Assembly (NCBI GenBank): GCA_905182025.1
Contig: CAJJAA010000011.1
Coordinates: 1 to 43,731, forward strand
From: an uncultured OM182 clade bacterium
GTDB taxonomy: Bacteria > Pseudomonadota > Gammaproteobacteria > Pseudomonadales > Azotimanducaceae
Direction of reading: 5' to 3'
Length of the DNA stretch: 43,731 nucleotides
This document shows positions 19,036 through 27,840 of this stretch, in pieces. Under the pieces are notes generated by a model that did no database searches, was not told where the DNA came from, and saw only the letters and a program-made list of their open reading frames with translations. Position 1 is the first letter of the stretch; every line of letters begins with the position of its first letter. The position numbers and the translations under genes are program-made.

Positions 19036-19692
19036 ATGATTGATCTCTACACATGGGCGACACCGAATGGTCGAAAGGTGTCGATCCTATTAGAGGAATT
19101 AGGGCTGGATTATCAGGTTCATGCAGTTGATATCGGAAAGGGCGATCAATTTAAACCGGAGTTTCTGGCGATATCGCCTAATAACCGCATACCTGCAATC
19201 ATTGACGGAGACCTCGCGCTGATGGAGTCGGGCGCGATCATGCTCTATTTAGCCACAAAAGCTGGCCGGCTATTACCGAAGCTATCAGCCTCTGAGGCTG
19301 CGCAAAGCATAGTGCAGCCGAATAGTTACTGGCACGTTATGGAGTGGTTGATGTGGCAAATGGGTGGGTTGGGTCCGATGTTGGGACAAACGCATCACTT
19401 CTTGAAATACAATCAAGGTAAGAGCCCGTACGCTGAAGAACGTTATTTGAAAGAGACGCATAGGCTCTATGGCGTGTTGGATAAGCGATTGGAGGACAAG
19501 GCCTATATCGTGGATGAATATTCTATTGCTGATATTGCGGTTTGGCCGTGGATATCACGATTTGAATGGCAAACCATTGATCTTGACGCGTATCCGAACG
19601 TGAAGCGCTGGTACTGCGATATTGCGACACGCCCGGCGGTGCAAATGGGCTATCAGGTGCCTATGTATATAAATGACGTGCCTATGCCCTAA
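19036..19692 (+). CDS. yfcG: glutathione S-transferase, YfcG/Nu-class-like
   Basis: A 218-residue GST with the N-terminal thioredoxin fold (1-80) and all-helical C-terminal domain. Thr9 and Asn11 in the start IDLYTWATPNGRK match the active-site residues of E. coli YfcG, and the blocks ISPNNRIPAI and WQMGGLGPMLGQTHHF are near-identical to that protein. YfcG is a glutathione-dependent disulfide-bond oxidoreductase with low transferase activity, so thiol redox maintenance is the likely role. Ribosome site GGAG, 8 nt before ATG 19036. Converges with the aminotransferase gene. Confidence 0.9.
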   Translation: MIDLYTWATPNGRKVSILLEELGLDYQVHAVDIGKGDQFKPEFLAISPNNRIPAIIDGDLALMESGAIMLYLATKAGRLLPKLSASEAAQSIVQPNSYWHVMEWLMWQMGGLGPMLGQTHHFLKYNQGKSPYAEERYLKETHRLYGVLDKRLEDKAYIVDEYSIADIAVWPWISRFEWQTIDLDAYPNVKRWYCDIATRPAVQMGYQVPMYINDVPMP

Positions 19693-19735
19693 GGCGGCAG
19701 TGGCACGACACTACTTAGTTGTTGCCTATTTTAAA

Positions 19736-20884
19736 CTAATAAAGACTGTCAAAAGCGCGATGTTCGTTGCTCGTTCTTGCTTGTTTAATAGCGTCAGCGA
19801 GTACCGGAATGCCTTCTTCAATTAAATGATCTTGGACATGCCCAAAGGCGAGTCTGATGTAAGGCACATCTTTGTAGTCGACATGAAATCCTTTGCCGTT
19901 AGCAAAATAGAAATTGTTCTCGTTGGCGATTTTTGTCAGCTTTTTGATGTCGACATCATCCGGCATTCGTAGCCATAAAAACAAGCCTCCAACCGGTACG
20001 GACCAGACACAAATATCGGCGAGCGTATTCTCGAGACCTGCAACAAGGAGGTCTCGTTTGTGTTTTAAGACAGGATTGGTTACATCGCAATGCGCCTCGA
20101 TGCCGTCGCGATAAAATTCTGCAACCACGGCAGAGGCGAAGTAATTGCTGCCGGCGTCGAATCTTTTGCTAACGATCTTGTTGAGCATTGGCTCGCGTGC
20201 CAATAGGTAACCCAGTCGTACCCCTGGCGCGAGGATTTTAGATAGAGAGCCGATGTAGATTTGGTTCGGACTGTCATCGAGCGCGAAGGCACAAGGTACT
20301 TTATCGCCTTCGAAATGAACATCGCCGTAGCAGTTGTCTTCGACTAGGGGGATGTCATAGCGTGTCGAGATATCGATTAATTCCTTTTTGCGATCTAGCG
20401 GCATATTTGCGCCAGTTGGGTTTTGGTATGTGGTCAGGCTATAAATGAATTTTGGCTTGCGACCCTGTTGTTTTAGCTCGGCCAGTTTTGATTCGAGGCA
20501 ATCCATCCGCATGCCGTACTCATCCATTTGGATGCCGATCATGTTGAGTCCGATTCCTTTGTAGGCAGCGATGGTGCCGCTATAGGTAAATTCTTCAGTG
20601 ATGACGATGTCATCATTGCCATCCATTAACGCTTGGCCGACAAGCGTGACCGATTGCATGGAGCCGTTCGTGATAGCGAGTTGATTTACATCTACAGGTA
20701 CGCCTTCGCGCTTAGATTCTCTTTCGGCCATCAGTTCGCGCAGGCGGGTATGGCCAAGTGAGCCGTGGTACTTATTAAACATCTCGTGTTCATTCTCGAT
20801 CGCTCGAATACTGGCTTGTTTAAATGCTTCTACAGGAAACGTTTCTGGGTTTGTTTGTCCTACCGCAAAATCATAAATATTCAT
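19736..20884 (-). CDS. PLP-dependent aminotransferase, class I/II
   Basis: A 382-residue fold-type I aminotransferase. The PLP-binding Lys is K216 in GSLSKILAPGVRLGY. NPTG is at 155-158, the ring-stacking Asp region at VEDNCYGD (181-188), and the substrate carboxylate Arg in IRLAFGH near the C-terminus. The SKILAPGVRLGY pattern is typical of 2-aminoadipate/kynurenine aminotransferase (LysN, AadAT) relatives and of MocR enzyme domains, but no DNA-binding domain is present, so it is a free-standing enzyme. The amino donor is unknown. It lies 76 bp downstream of a PPOX-family gene on the same strand and may share its transcript. It could feed 2-oxo acids to the indolepyruvate oxidoreductase, though not adjacent (inference). 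Confidence 0.88.
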   Translation of the reverse strand: MNIYDFAVGQTNPETFPVEAFKQASIRAIENEHEMFNKYHGSLGHTRLRELMAERESKREGVPVDVNQLAITNGSMQSVTLVGQALMDGNDDIVITEEFTYSGTIAAYKGIGLNMIGIQMDEYGMRMDCLESKLAELKQQGRKPKFIYSLTTYQNPTGANMPLDRKKELIDISTRYDIPLVEDNCYGDVHFEGDKVPCAFALDDSPNQIYIGSLSKILAPGVRLGYLLAREPMLNKIVSKRFDAGSNYFASAVVAEFYRDGIEAHCDVTNPVLKHKRDLLVAGLENTLADICVWSVPVGGLFLWLRMPDDVDIKKLTKIANENNFYFANGKGFHVDYKDVPYIRLAFGHVQDHLIEEGIPVLADAIKQARTSNEHRAFDSLY

Positions 20885-20960
20885 GTTCGTCTCACTCTCG
20901 TCTTGTTCTTGTACAGTTTTCGTATTGTTGCCGCTAAAACCTGTAAACCTAACGTTAATA

Positions 20961-21620
20961 TCAGCTTGGCGCTTTATCGTCTTCTAGCGCATCTGGATAA
21001 TCTTCAGCTTTGATTACACCGGGTCCATTGGCGACAAGCGCTTGGTCATTCTTGGGTAGAACATCTTGCATGGCATCAATGCGCTTCCATGCGGGTAGTG
21101 GGGTCGATTTGGCTTCGTCTGGAACAAATTTTGAATCCGCTTGTTTTGTGAGAATGGGTATATAGCGCGGACAGTTCACCCACATTTTTGTCAGCGAAAC
21201 TCGAACGATGAGCTGAGCTTCCGGGTACTCAGCCAGAAGTGGATCGTTAGCATCAACCGATGCCTTGCCGTGAAAGCGAATACGATGAGGCTTTTCGAAA
21301 TCGAGAAAAAGTATACCTATCTTGTCATCGCCACGTATATTGCCGAGTGAATAATACATGCCATTGCCGTCGTAGCTCGGAAAGGCAATGGTGGTTTCAT
21401 CTATGACTTTCACAAATCCTGTGGCGCCTCCCTTGAAGGAAACGGTTGGTTGACCTTCATGGTCAACGGAGCTTAGGAAAAAGAATTGTCTGGATTCTAT
21501 GAATGCTGCATCCGTTTCATTGATCGATGTGAGCACAATCATTTGTTCTAGACGGTCAGCTAAAGCGCGGGAATCGAAAGCATCCTGCAGGTCTCTATGA
21601 TTGTCGTTGAATAAACTCAT
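20961..21620 (-). CDS. PPOX-class FMN-binding flavoprotein
   Basis: A 219-residue protein of the pyridoxamine 5'-phosphate oxidase-like split-barrel fold. Visible segments are the first barrel strands QFFFLSSVDHEGQPTVSFKGG (about 45-65), the FMN region FPSYDGNGMYYSLGNI (about 79-94) and IGILFLDFEKPHRIRFHGKA. The C-terminal WVNCPRYIP is common in this subgroup, which binds FMN or F420-like cofactors; true PNPOx activity is not implied. Ribosome site AGGA ahead of ATG 21620. A PLP aminotransferase lies downstream on the same strand. Divergent from the SDR at 21833. Confidence 0.82.
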   Translation of the reverse strand: MSLFNDNHRDLQDAFDSRALADRLEQMIVLTSINETDAAFIESRQFFFLSSVDHEGQPTVSFKGGATGFVKVIDETTIAFPSYDGNGMYYSLGNIRGDDKIGILFLDFEKPHRIRFHGKASVDANDPLLAEYPEAQLIVRVSLTKMWVNCPRYIPILTKQADSKFVPDEAKSTPLPAWKRIDAMQDVLPKNDQALVANGPGVIKAEDYPDALEDDKAPS

Positions 21621-21832
21621 ATTTTGATTCCTGTAAGGCCGAGTTGATTTACCATTGGTTAGTCACCTTGCTGTTGTTACAGGTGAGCCGTATTGCCTAG
21701 CTTATCAAGTTTGTGCTGTTAATATGATGCTCAATATTGTGATGCCATAGCTTTAGATATAGCAGTCTGTGATAGATCAGCTGTGATAGTACAACGCGGG
21801 TGTCTTGTTGAATTTATGTAAGGGATAAAGCG
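21621..21832. promoter_or_regulatory. divergent gap with a direct repeat
   Basis: The 9-mer CTGTGATAG occurs at 21767-21775 and 21781-21789, so the copies start 14 bp apart, about 45-65 bp ahead of the SDR start. It is a candidate regulator site. AAGGGA serves as the SDR ribosome site. Confidence 0.3.
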
Positions 21833-22621
21833 ATGGATCTTGGTGTAGAAGGTAAGGTGGCAATTATTACGGGTGGAAGTGATGGTATAGGACGGGCTGC
21901 AGCAGAACGTCTGTCTGCTGAAGGTGCATTTGTCGCGATTGTATCGCGTACCCAGTCGGCACTCGACGTCACAGCCAAGGAAATATGGGCCCAAACGGGC
22001 AATGAGGTGATGGGTATCGCCGCCGATGTGCGCAGTGAAGAGGCGGTCAAAGCCATGGTGGCAAAGGTTGCCTCGAAGTGGGGTGGCATCGACATTCTTA
22101 TCAATAATGCGGGCACGTCTTCTTTCGCGAACTTTGAGGATATGACCAACGATATGGTCGAAGAGGATTTCACGCTAAAAGTGATGGGCGCAATTTATTG
22201 TACACGCCATGCCTTGCCTTATTTGAAGCGGAGCAAAGGTGCGATCTGCAACACGACAACCCCGGGTGGCAAGACGCCAGGTCCGGGTAGTCAGCCAACC
22301 TCATTGTCCCGAGCGGCGGGTATTTCACTGACGAAAACCTGGTCTCAAGAATTCGCAGCCGAGGGTGTGCGCGTCAACACGGTTTGTGTTGGCTTGCTGA
22401 AGAGTCGGCAGCATATTCGGCGCTGGGAATCAGCAAAGGATAAGGGCGCAAGTCACAGCCTTGATGACCAATATGACAAGATGGGTACCATGGTGCCGAT
22501 GGGGCGGGTTGGTGAAGCCGCTGAAGCGGGTGATGTGATTGCATTCATCTGTTCCGCTCGCGGTAGCTATATCACAGGTACGGCAATCAACGTTGACGGT
22601 GGTATGTCGCCTGTTATCTAA
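21833..22621 (+). CDS. SDR family protein lacking the catalytic Tyr and Lys
   Basis: A 262-residue Rossmann protein of the short-chain dehydrogenase superfamily. The cofactor motif TGGSDGIG (13-20) and NNAG (91-94) are intact, and the C-terminal end ITGTAINVDGGMSPV is standard. Where classical SDRs carry YxxxK, this protein has TSLSR (156-160): Thr for Tyr156 and Arg for Lys160. The preceding serine region is also atypical (NTTTPGGKTPG). A subset of SDRs shows this PTxxxR pattern, so it is probably a real subfamily and not decay, but the classical hydride-transfer mechanism cannot operate unchanged. Good ribosome site AAGGGA. A di-iron hydroxylase gene follows 91 bp downstream on the same strand and may be its partner. 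Confidence 0.85.
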   Translation: MDLGVEGKVAIITGGSDGIGRAAAERLSAEGAFVAIVSRTQSALDVTAKEIWAQTGNEVMGIAADVRSEEAVKAMVAKVASKWGGIDILINNAGTSSFANFEDMTNDMVEEDFTLKVMGAIYCTRHALPYLKRSKGAICNTTTPGGKTPGPGSQPTSLSRAAGISLTKTWSQEFAAEGVRVNTVCVGLLKSRQHIRRWESAKDKGASHSLDDQYDKMGTMVPMGRVGEAAEAGDVIAFICSARGSYITGTAINVDGGMSPVI

Positions 22622-22652
22622 CCTGGTGCGATGTGATTTTGCATCGTACAGG
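22622..22652 (+). other. hairpin between the SDR and hydroxylase genes
   Basis: CCTGGTGCGATG (22622-22633) and CATCGTACAGG (22642-22652) pair over 11 bp with one bulged G and one G-T wobble around an 8-nt loop. There is no U-run, so it may protect mRNA or attenuate transcription instead of terminating it. Confidence 0.4.
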
Positions 22653-22712
22653 TGAGGTGTAAAAGCCGAGTTTAAGATCGGCGAATGACAATGAAAAGTC
22701 TAGGAGAGCTTA

Positions 22713-23564
22713 GTGGAAATGCTGCTGGTATCGTTTGTTGAATACTGTGCAACAATGCCAGATTGGCACAAGGTGGCTTGGGCAGCGGTTTGCCTGTCTG
22801 TCAGTTGGGTCTTTGAGTTCGCCTCACCTGCTTACATTTTCAACTACAAAAAAATAAAGCATATTGGCGTGAACGTTGTATTTCTCCTCACGAGTGGCAT
22901 AACCGGGATCGTCTTTGCACTACTGACCGTCAGTGTCATTGCTTGGGCAGGTGAGCAACGTATTGGCCTGTTGTACAGTTTAAACCTGCCCGTTTGGTTG
23001 CATTTTTTGGCCGGGATTGTGCTGCTCGATGTCATTGCGCAATATGGCGTGCACTTTTTACTGCATAAGGTTAAGTGGATGTGGCGACTTCACATGGTGC
23101 ATCACAGCGATACTCATGTAGATGCAACCACTGGAACTCGACATCATCCAGGTGACTATCTCACGCGAGAAATCGCCGCTCTTTTCGCCATGCTCATCTT
23201 CGGTATACCCATTGAGTACTATCTTGGTTATCGCATGATTACCATTTTCTTTGCTTACTTTACCCATGCAAATATTCGTTTAGGTAAGTTAGATCGGATC
23301 CTCAGTTATATTATCGTTACGCCGGATATGCATAAGTTTCATCATCACATCGAACGTCCTTGGACGGATTCCAATTTCGGTAACATTCTCTCCATTTGGG
23401 ATCGAATGTTCGGCACGCTGGTCTACGAGAACCCGCAGGATGTTAGATTTGGTCTTGATGTTTTGGATGGCAGTAGGGATATGGACCTTGTTTATCAATA
23501 CAAACTGCCCTTTAACGGCAGTATAAAAACAGATCAAAGGTCTGGCTTATCTTTTCTTCGTTAG
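22713..23564 (+). CDS. sterol desaturase/fatty acid hydroxylase family membrane di-iron enzyme
   Basis: A 283-residue integral membrane oxidase. The histidine clusters that bind two irons are complete: HFLLH (H114, H118), HMVHH (127-131), HH at 144-145 in TGTRHHPGD, H185, and HKFHHH (207-212). Hydrophobic segments lie at about 22-42, 52-78, 95-112 and 155-185. Members hydroxylate or desaturate lipids, sterols, carotenoids or alkyl chains using O2. The GTG at 22713 is supported by AGGAG six bases upstream. It follows the non-classical SDR on the same strand. Its substrate is unknown; the aerobic ketone-oxidation genes elsewhere in the window would suit a hydrophobic ring or chain substrate (inference). 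Confidence 0.9.
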   Translation: MEMLLVSFVEYCATMPDWHKVAWAAVCLSVSWVFEFASPAYIFNYKKIKHIGVNVVFLLTSGITGIVFALLTVSVIAWAGEQRIGLLYSLNLPVWLHFLAGIVLLDVIAQYGVHFLLHKVKWMWRLHMVHHSDTHVDATTGTRHHPGDYLTREIAALFAMLIFGIPIEYYLGYRMITIFFAYFTHANIRLGKLDRILSYIIVTPDMHKFHHHIERPWTDSNFGNILSIWDRMFGTLVYENPQDVRFGLDVLDGSRDMDLVYQYKLPFNGSIKTDQRSGLSFLR

Positions 23565-23628
23565 CGTGACGATTGGTCGTGTAAATAATTTTTCTAATTT
23601 TTTCGCAGCGAGGTTGGGTTTAGAAGAG

Positions 23629-24066
23629 TTAGTCGCTGTAGCCATTTCTAAATATGACTTCGAGGGGGCGGCCTGGAAAATCCTCGTGATCAATCCATTT
23701 GCCATCCAGCATAAATCCCCAATTTCTTACAGTCTCTTCGGTGAAAATCATTGTCCAGGTGTTGGGTTCAACATGACGTATGTAGTGTAGGTCAGTCGCT
23801 TTTTTGTTGTATACATCTCCAGCCTGACGATGAAACTCACCCTGAGGAGTGACCTCGACGTATCCTCCCATAAGTATCATGGATCGGAAGTCCCATGGAT
23901 GATCATGCAGTATGGGTTCATCGGCGGCCAGAATATTGTGTAGATACTGGTTAGCTTGTTTCGAGCGTTTTTTCATACTCCATCGGCGCAGATAGCCGAC
24001 GAGCTCCATATCCGCTAAACGGTTCGGCTTGATCAGTTCAGCGCTTGATGAGTTTTTTTCGTTCAC
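23629..24066 (-). CDS. cupin-fold protein
   Basis: A 145-residue single-domain cupin. The metal-binding histidines of the first motif are in LHDHPWDF (H54, H56), and the second motif falls in DLHYIRHVEP (H94, H98). The glycine turn MGGYVEVTPQGEF fits between them. The HDHPWDF pattern occurs in a family of small cupins annotated mostly as hypothetical; a dioxygenase-like or binding role is possible but unproven. No signal peptide. Convergent with the di-iron hydroxylase and divergent from the outer-membrane protein. Confidence 0.72.
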   Translation of the reverse strand: MNEKNSSSAELIKPNRLADMELVGYLRRWSMKKRSKQANQYLHNILAADEPILHDHPWDFRSMILMGGYVEVTPQGEFHRQAGDVYNKKATDLHYIRHVEPNTWTMIFTEETVRNWGFMLDGKWIDHEDFPGRPLEVIFRNGYSD

Positions 24067-24261
24067 GTTTGTGAATATCTTTGGTTACCTGCAGACCGTT
24101 GAGTATATCAATGCTTGGTTAGGGATGGAGAATCTTTTCTTCAAGGTTTTGACGTGGTCAAAAGTACGCTAGCAATGCTATAAGACTTGCAGCAATAACT
24201 TTACTGAAAGTCTATGGGATGTAACACTTGATTCGGGGAATTTCATAGGGATAGTTGATAA

Positions 24262-25797
24262 ATGAAACAGTATATTCACGTCGCGTTGTTATTGTCGGTC
24301 GTGTACTTTTCTTCCAATGCGGCGGCAGCGAATCTTTTAGATAAGGCGCGTGATTACGATCTAAACAATTACGCCTTAGGTTTTAGTTTAAGCAGCTCCG
24401 CCAATATATACAAAGGCGCAGAAGACTCGATAATTCTCTATCCGTTTCTAACGACAATGCAAGAATCAAAGCTGACTGATGATTGGTTGGTGGTTGGCGA
24501 AGGTGATGTAGGGTTTCGATTTGTCCGTGGCGATTGGACGTTTGGTGCTGTTGGGCGTATTCAAACGCTTGGGTTTTTTGATAGTGATGAGTTGCTCGGT
24601 GTTGATCAGCGACGTTGGGCGTTGGAAATGGCGCCGATGGTAAACTACCGGGCTTGGCCGATACAGATTTCCTTTAAGCCCTATTTCGAAGTCTCAGACC
24701 GACATGACGGATATGTTGGTCAGCTGGAATTTTCCTATCCTAAGCAATTTGAGCGCGGCTATATGACAGCTGCTGTTCAATTTGACTATATGTCGGATGA
24801 TTACAGTAATTACTATTTTGGTGTTAGACCCGTCGAGTCTGCGTTAGATCGGCCGGTCTACGAGCCGGGTTCGGTTGTCAATACTGAGCTTAAGTTTTCA
24901 TGGGGGTATGTACTGTCTGAGCATTGGTTAATCAACGGCCGCGTTGGCTGGTTGTTTTTGGATGATGATATCAAAAACAGTCCGTTGATTGATTCTGATC
25001 AAGGTTGGAACGCAAGTGTTGGCCTTGCCTACAATGCGGATGTTTTCAAGCCTCGTGATGGTAGTGAGCGATATTCGGGCTCACCGAATTTTCGAATTAA
25101 ATATACTGCCCTGCGCGATGAGCTCAACACAAAGATCGTCCGCGATGCATCGCCAACAGCCCCCGGCACTATAATCGACGTTGAAGACGTGCTCGGTTTA
25201 TCAAATAAAGAAACCGTCGGGCAGCTCGACGTGCTGTATCGCTTTGGTGGGTTTCATCGGTTGGAGTTCAGTTACTCGTCCGTAGAGCGTTCAGGCTCAG
25301 TGACGACAGCATCTGACATTTCGGTCGGCGATCAATTTATACCCGCTGCGACGACGATTGATTCGGCCAATGACTCTCAGACAATGAGGATAAGCTATGG
25401 CTATTCCTTACTTCGTGATGAGCAAAAAGAACTGGGTATTACCGCAGGCATACATCGAACGCGACTTGAGACGAAAATATTTTCGACGATTACTGGCGAA
25501 GTGGAGTCCAATAGACCCGACCCCGTGCTGCCGACAATCGGTGCTTACGGGTCAGTGAGTCTTAGTTCGAGATTAAAGATCAATGCCGAAGGTCAGTTCT
25601 TTCGTCTAGATTTTGATCGCTATGATGGCTCTCTTAACTATATGCGTGTCGAGGCCATGTATCAGCTGGGGCGGGTTGGCCTGGGTCTTGGTTACTCTTA
25701 TTACTCCGTAAAGCTTGATTCGACCAACAGTGACTTCTTAGGGTCGGTTGAATTTAACCATCAAGGGCCGAGTGCATCGATCGCTTTTGACTTTTAG
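24262..25797 (+). CDS. outer-membrane double beta-barrel protein with MipA/OmpV-like N-terminal half
   Basis: A 511-residue exported protein with a signal peptide ending near residue 23 (SSNAAAA). From about 24 to 270 it shows the alternating aromatic/Gly strands of a MipA/OmpV-type barrel (YALGFSLSSSANIYKGAED, LLGVDQRRWALEMAPMVNY). From about 275 a second set of amphipathic strands begins, ending with the C-terminal ASIAFDF, whose terminal Phe is the usual BAM-recognition residue. MipA/OmpV proteins are usually about 250-280 residues, so this is roughly two barrels or one enlarged barrel. The function is unknown; MipA in E. coli links to peptidoglycan enzymes. It has its own 195-bp upstream region and a weak ribosome site, and stands alone. 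Confidence 0.75.
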   Translation: MKQYIHVALLLSVVYFSSNAAAANLLDKARDYDLNNYALGFSLSSSANIYKGAEDSIILYPFLTTMQESKLTDDWLVVGEGDVGFRFVRGDWTFGAVGRIQTLGFFDSDELLGVDQRRWALEMAPMVNYRAWPIQISFKPYFEVSDRHDGYVGQLEFSYPKQFERGYMTAAVQFDYMSDDYSNYYFGVRPVESALDRPVYEPGSVVNTELKFSWGYVLSEHWLINGRVGWLFLDDDIKNSPLIDSDQGWNASVGLAYNADVFKPRDGSERYSGSPNFRIKYTALRDELNTKIVRDASPTAPGTIIDVEDVLGLSNKETVGQLDVLYRFGGFHRLEFSYSSVERSGSVTTASDISVGDQFIPAATTIDSANDSQTMRISYGYSLLRDEQKELGITAGIHRTRLETKIFSTITGEVESNRPDPVLPTIGAYGSVSLSSRLKINAEGQFFRLDFDRYDGSLNYMRVEAMYQLGRVGLGLGYSYYSVKLDSTNSDFLGSVEFNHQGPSASIAFDF

Positions 25798-25842
25798 CAT
25801 GCCTGCGGCTGCGCCATTTTGTTGGCGAAGTAATGAGCCCCT

Positions 25843-26505
25843 TTATTCTGGTGTTAGAGCGTTGGCGAGATAAGTTAGTCTTTCCCCAGGTTGGCGCATC
25901 TCGAGAATGTCTTGCATAACATCAGCGTCGAGATGGAGGAACTGAAAGATCCTGAACGAGAAAGTCTCCGGTGTGAGTTGGCTCCAGTCTTTATGGTTCA
26001 AAATCGCAACGAGTCCAGGATTTTGGTCGCCTATAATCAACAGCAACCGTTCGGTTATAAGTGCCTGTAAAGCGGTATAGGCAAAGCCGGGCGTGTCAGG
26101 TGCCTGTTCGAGTTCCAGTTCTGCTTCGGTTTTGTCATTGTAGGCGGTGGCGTTGTTGATTCTATAGGGCAGGGTTTGTATTTCATCCCCTAGCTGAAAT
26201 CGTTGTTCCATAACGATATTTGCAAAGATTCGACCATCTTGCGACGTGTCGGTGATCTGACAATAACCTGCCGAGAACACAGTTTGAGGAAGGTAGGTGG
26301 CCTGGTTTGTGCTGAGAGCTTCAGCCTGGGTCATGTTGGTTTTGGCCGCGCGAATCTGTTTTCTCGTATGGCAAACGCCAATCATCATGTTTCGCTCTAC
26401 GGCGTCGTTGACCATCTGCCGATAACGGGGCTCAAAGACATGCAAGGGTACGACGGTACCTGGAAAGGTGACGACATCTGGGATGGGAAAGAGAGCGACT
26501 TCCAT
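25843..26505 (-). CDS. stand-alone LON N-terminal substrate-binding domain protein
   Basis: A 220-residue protein that starts with the hallmark of the LON N-terminal domain: LFPIPDVVTFPGTVVPLHVFEPRY (about 5-28), followed by the expected beta sheet and a helical C-terminal part (about 130-215). No ATPase or S16 protease domain is encoded. Small LON-domain proteins of this size are widespread in proteobacteria, and their role is undefined. It is not the missing part of the S16 fragment at 4984-5499, which is 20 kb away and of a different Lon type. A perfect TATAAT on the minus strand (26597-26602) lies about 95 bp before its start. Confidence 0.88.
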   Translation of the reverse strand: MEVALFPIPDVVTFPGTVVPLHVFEPRYRQMVNDAVERNMMIGVCHTRKQIRAAKTNMTQAEALSTNQATYLPQTVFSAGYCQITDTSQDGRIFANIVMEQRFQLGDEIQTLPYRINNATAYNDKTEAELELEQAPDTPGFAYTALQALITERLLLIIGDQNPGLVAILNHKDWSQLTPETFSFRIFQFLHLDADVMQDILEMRQPGERLTYLANALTPE

Positions 26506-26698
26506 TAAAACTGTCCAGCTAAATCCGGTATGTTGGCTAACCTGTTGATGTCCGCGAATTATGGACGCGACGCTAGTTAGCGGCTTGTTGACTGCTATTA
26601 TATACCTAAATTAGGGCATGTTGGATCAATGAACCCGAACACAGCGTGGTGTTTTTTGCACTGATGTCCATTCGGCATAAACGCAGCACCGAGGTAGT
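26506..26698. promoter_or_regulatory. promoter region of the LON-domain gene
   Basis: Read on the minus strand, TATAAT at 26602-26597 is a perfect -10 element; no good -35 is visible. A perfect palindrome, CGCTAGTTAGCG (26571-26582), overlaps the expected transcript start and could be an operator or 5' hairpin. Confidence 0.4.
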
Positions 26699-27838
26699 TT
26701 AGTCACATTCGCCGGGTAGTGAAGCAACCCAGTCTTCGATTAGACCTATACCCTCTGAATGAGCAAGGCTGCGTCCTAACTCTGGCATCATTGCGCCGGG
26801 GTCTACCGACTTCATACGATAAACTAATATGGAGTCAGCCGGTTTGCCTGGAACGATTGAGAATTTATTTCCACCGGTACCCTGCCCTGCAGCGATCGGT
26901 AACTTGCAAACGCCCAATCGTGTTTGATTATCGGTTTTCGAATCAAGAAACAATCCAGAGGTATCTGCAGATCCTTTTTCATTGTGACAATGACCACAAT
27001 TCACATCGAGGTATGCTCGAGCTCGTGATTCGACATCAAGGCTGGCATCCGCCCAATTGACCATCGCTGGCAGCTCTTCAGGCGGTGTATCCAGCGCGAG
27101 CATTCCGATGTCACGCCAGTAGTCGAGTTGGTTAATCGCTGTGCTTTGGTAGTCATAGGTTCGGTTTAGGTTATGGATACGTGGACCGATTGGACCGATT
27201 TCGCGGCTCGTTGCATTCGTTGCGTGGCAGCCCGCACACTGGTTTTTATCAGGAACAATATAGGTGAAGTCATATCGCCGAACTTCGTCTTTAATGCTCA
27301 GGGATTTTGCGTCCCCCGTAATTTCTAGCGTCGCCTCGGTTTGGGCTTCATTCCATACGTAGGGCAAGGCGACCCAGCCGTTTTGACGATGAACTAACAG
27401 ACGCGTTTCGATCAGGGCGACTCGGCTCAATTCTAAGCCGCCTTGTGATCCGATCGCTGAGTCAAAATAGGCGCCATTGTCGTCGGTCTTTAAAAGCTGC
27501 GCCGCAGACCTCGGGTAGAAAAATGTCTTACTTATGATTGTGCCAACAGGGAAGTTGATGCTGCCGTCTTCGTTGGCTGTCGCCTTAAAACCTTCCGGTA
27601 GCGTGACGGTCCTTAATTTATGGGCATAGTCGGTAAAAAGGGCTGAGTTGAGTTGATACGGTATGACGTCTTCTGACAGCGAGAGATGCTCGCCATCCGA
27701 GCGCATAAGTCCCCAGGTTGAAAGTATCTCTGCATCCGTTTCTTGAAATGCTACCGGGGTTGGATTGCAGCCCAACAGGCAAAGCGAAACGAATGTTGCC
27801 CAGAAGAGCGTGGCAACTGATCTTAAATCCCTCATCAA
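26699..27838 (-). CDS. SO2930/HNE_0200 family diheme c-type cytochrome lipoprotein
   Basis: A 379-residue exported protein with a lipobox LLGC (Cys24). Two CxxCH heme c sites are present: CAGCH (201-205) and CGHCH (281-285). The sequence around them (VPDKNQCAGCHATN, SREIGPIGPRIHNLNR, YLDVNCGHCHNEKG) matches the conserved half that defines TIGR03806. That family is known to sit next to a beta-helix family (TIGR03805), exactly as here: the beta-helix gene ends 2-5 bases upstream, and the two are surely cotranscribed. The pair has no assigned function. The start is TTG 27838 or, better, ATG 27835. An extracytoplasmic electron-transfer role coupled to the beta-helix protein is inferred from the hemes only. 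Confidence 0.9.
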   Translation of the reverse strand: MMRDLRSVATLFWATFVSLCLLGCNPTPVAFQETDAEILSTWGLMRSDGEHLSLSEDVIPYQLNSALFTDYAHKLRTVTLPEGFKATANEDGSINFPVGTIISKTFFYPRSAAQLLKTDDNGAYFDSAIGSQGGLELSRVALIETRLLVHRQNGWVALPYVWNEAQTEATLEITGDAKSLSIKDEVRRYDFTYIVPDKNQCAGCHATNATSREIGPIGPRIHNLNRTYDYQSTAINQLDYWRDIGMLALDTPPEELPAMVNWADASLDVESRARAYLDVNCGHCHNEKGSADTSGLFLDSKTDNQTRLGVCKLPIAAGQGTGGNKFSIVPGKPADSILVYRMKSVDPGAMMPELGRSLAHSEGIGLIEDWVASLPGECD

Positions 27839-27840
27839 AA

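Noticed and set aside
4984..26505. The S16 fragment and the LON N-terminal-domain protein as two halves of one split lon gene
   Set aside because: They are over 20 kb apart, the fragment resembles a different (LonB-like) type, and stand-alone LON-domain proteins are common. No ATPase part is present at either place.
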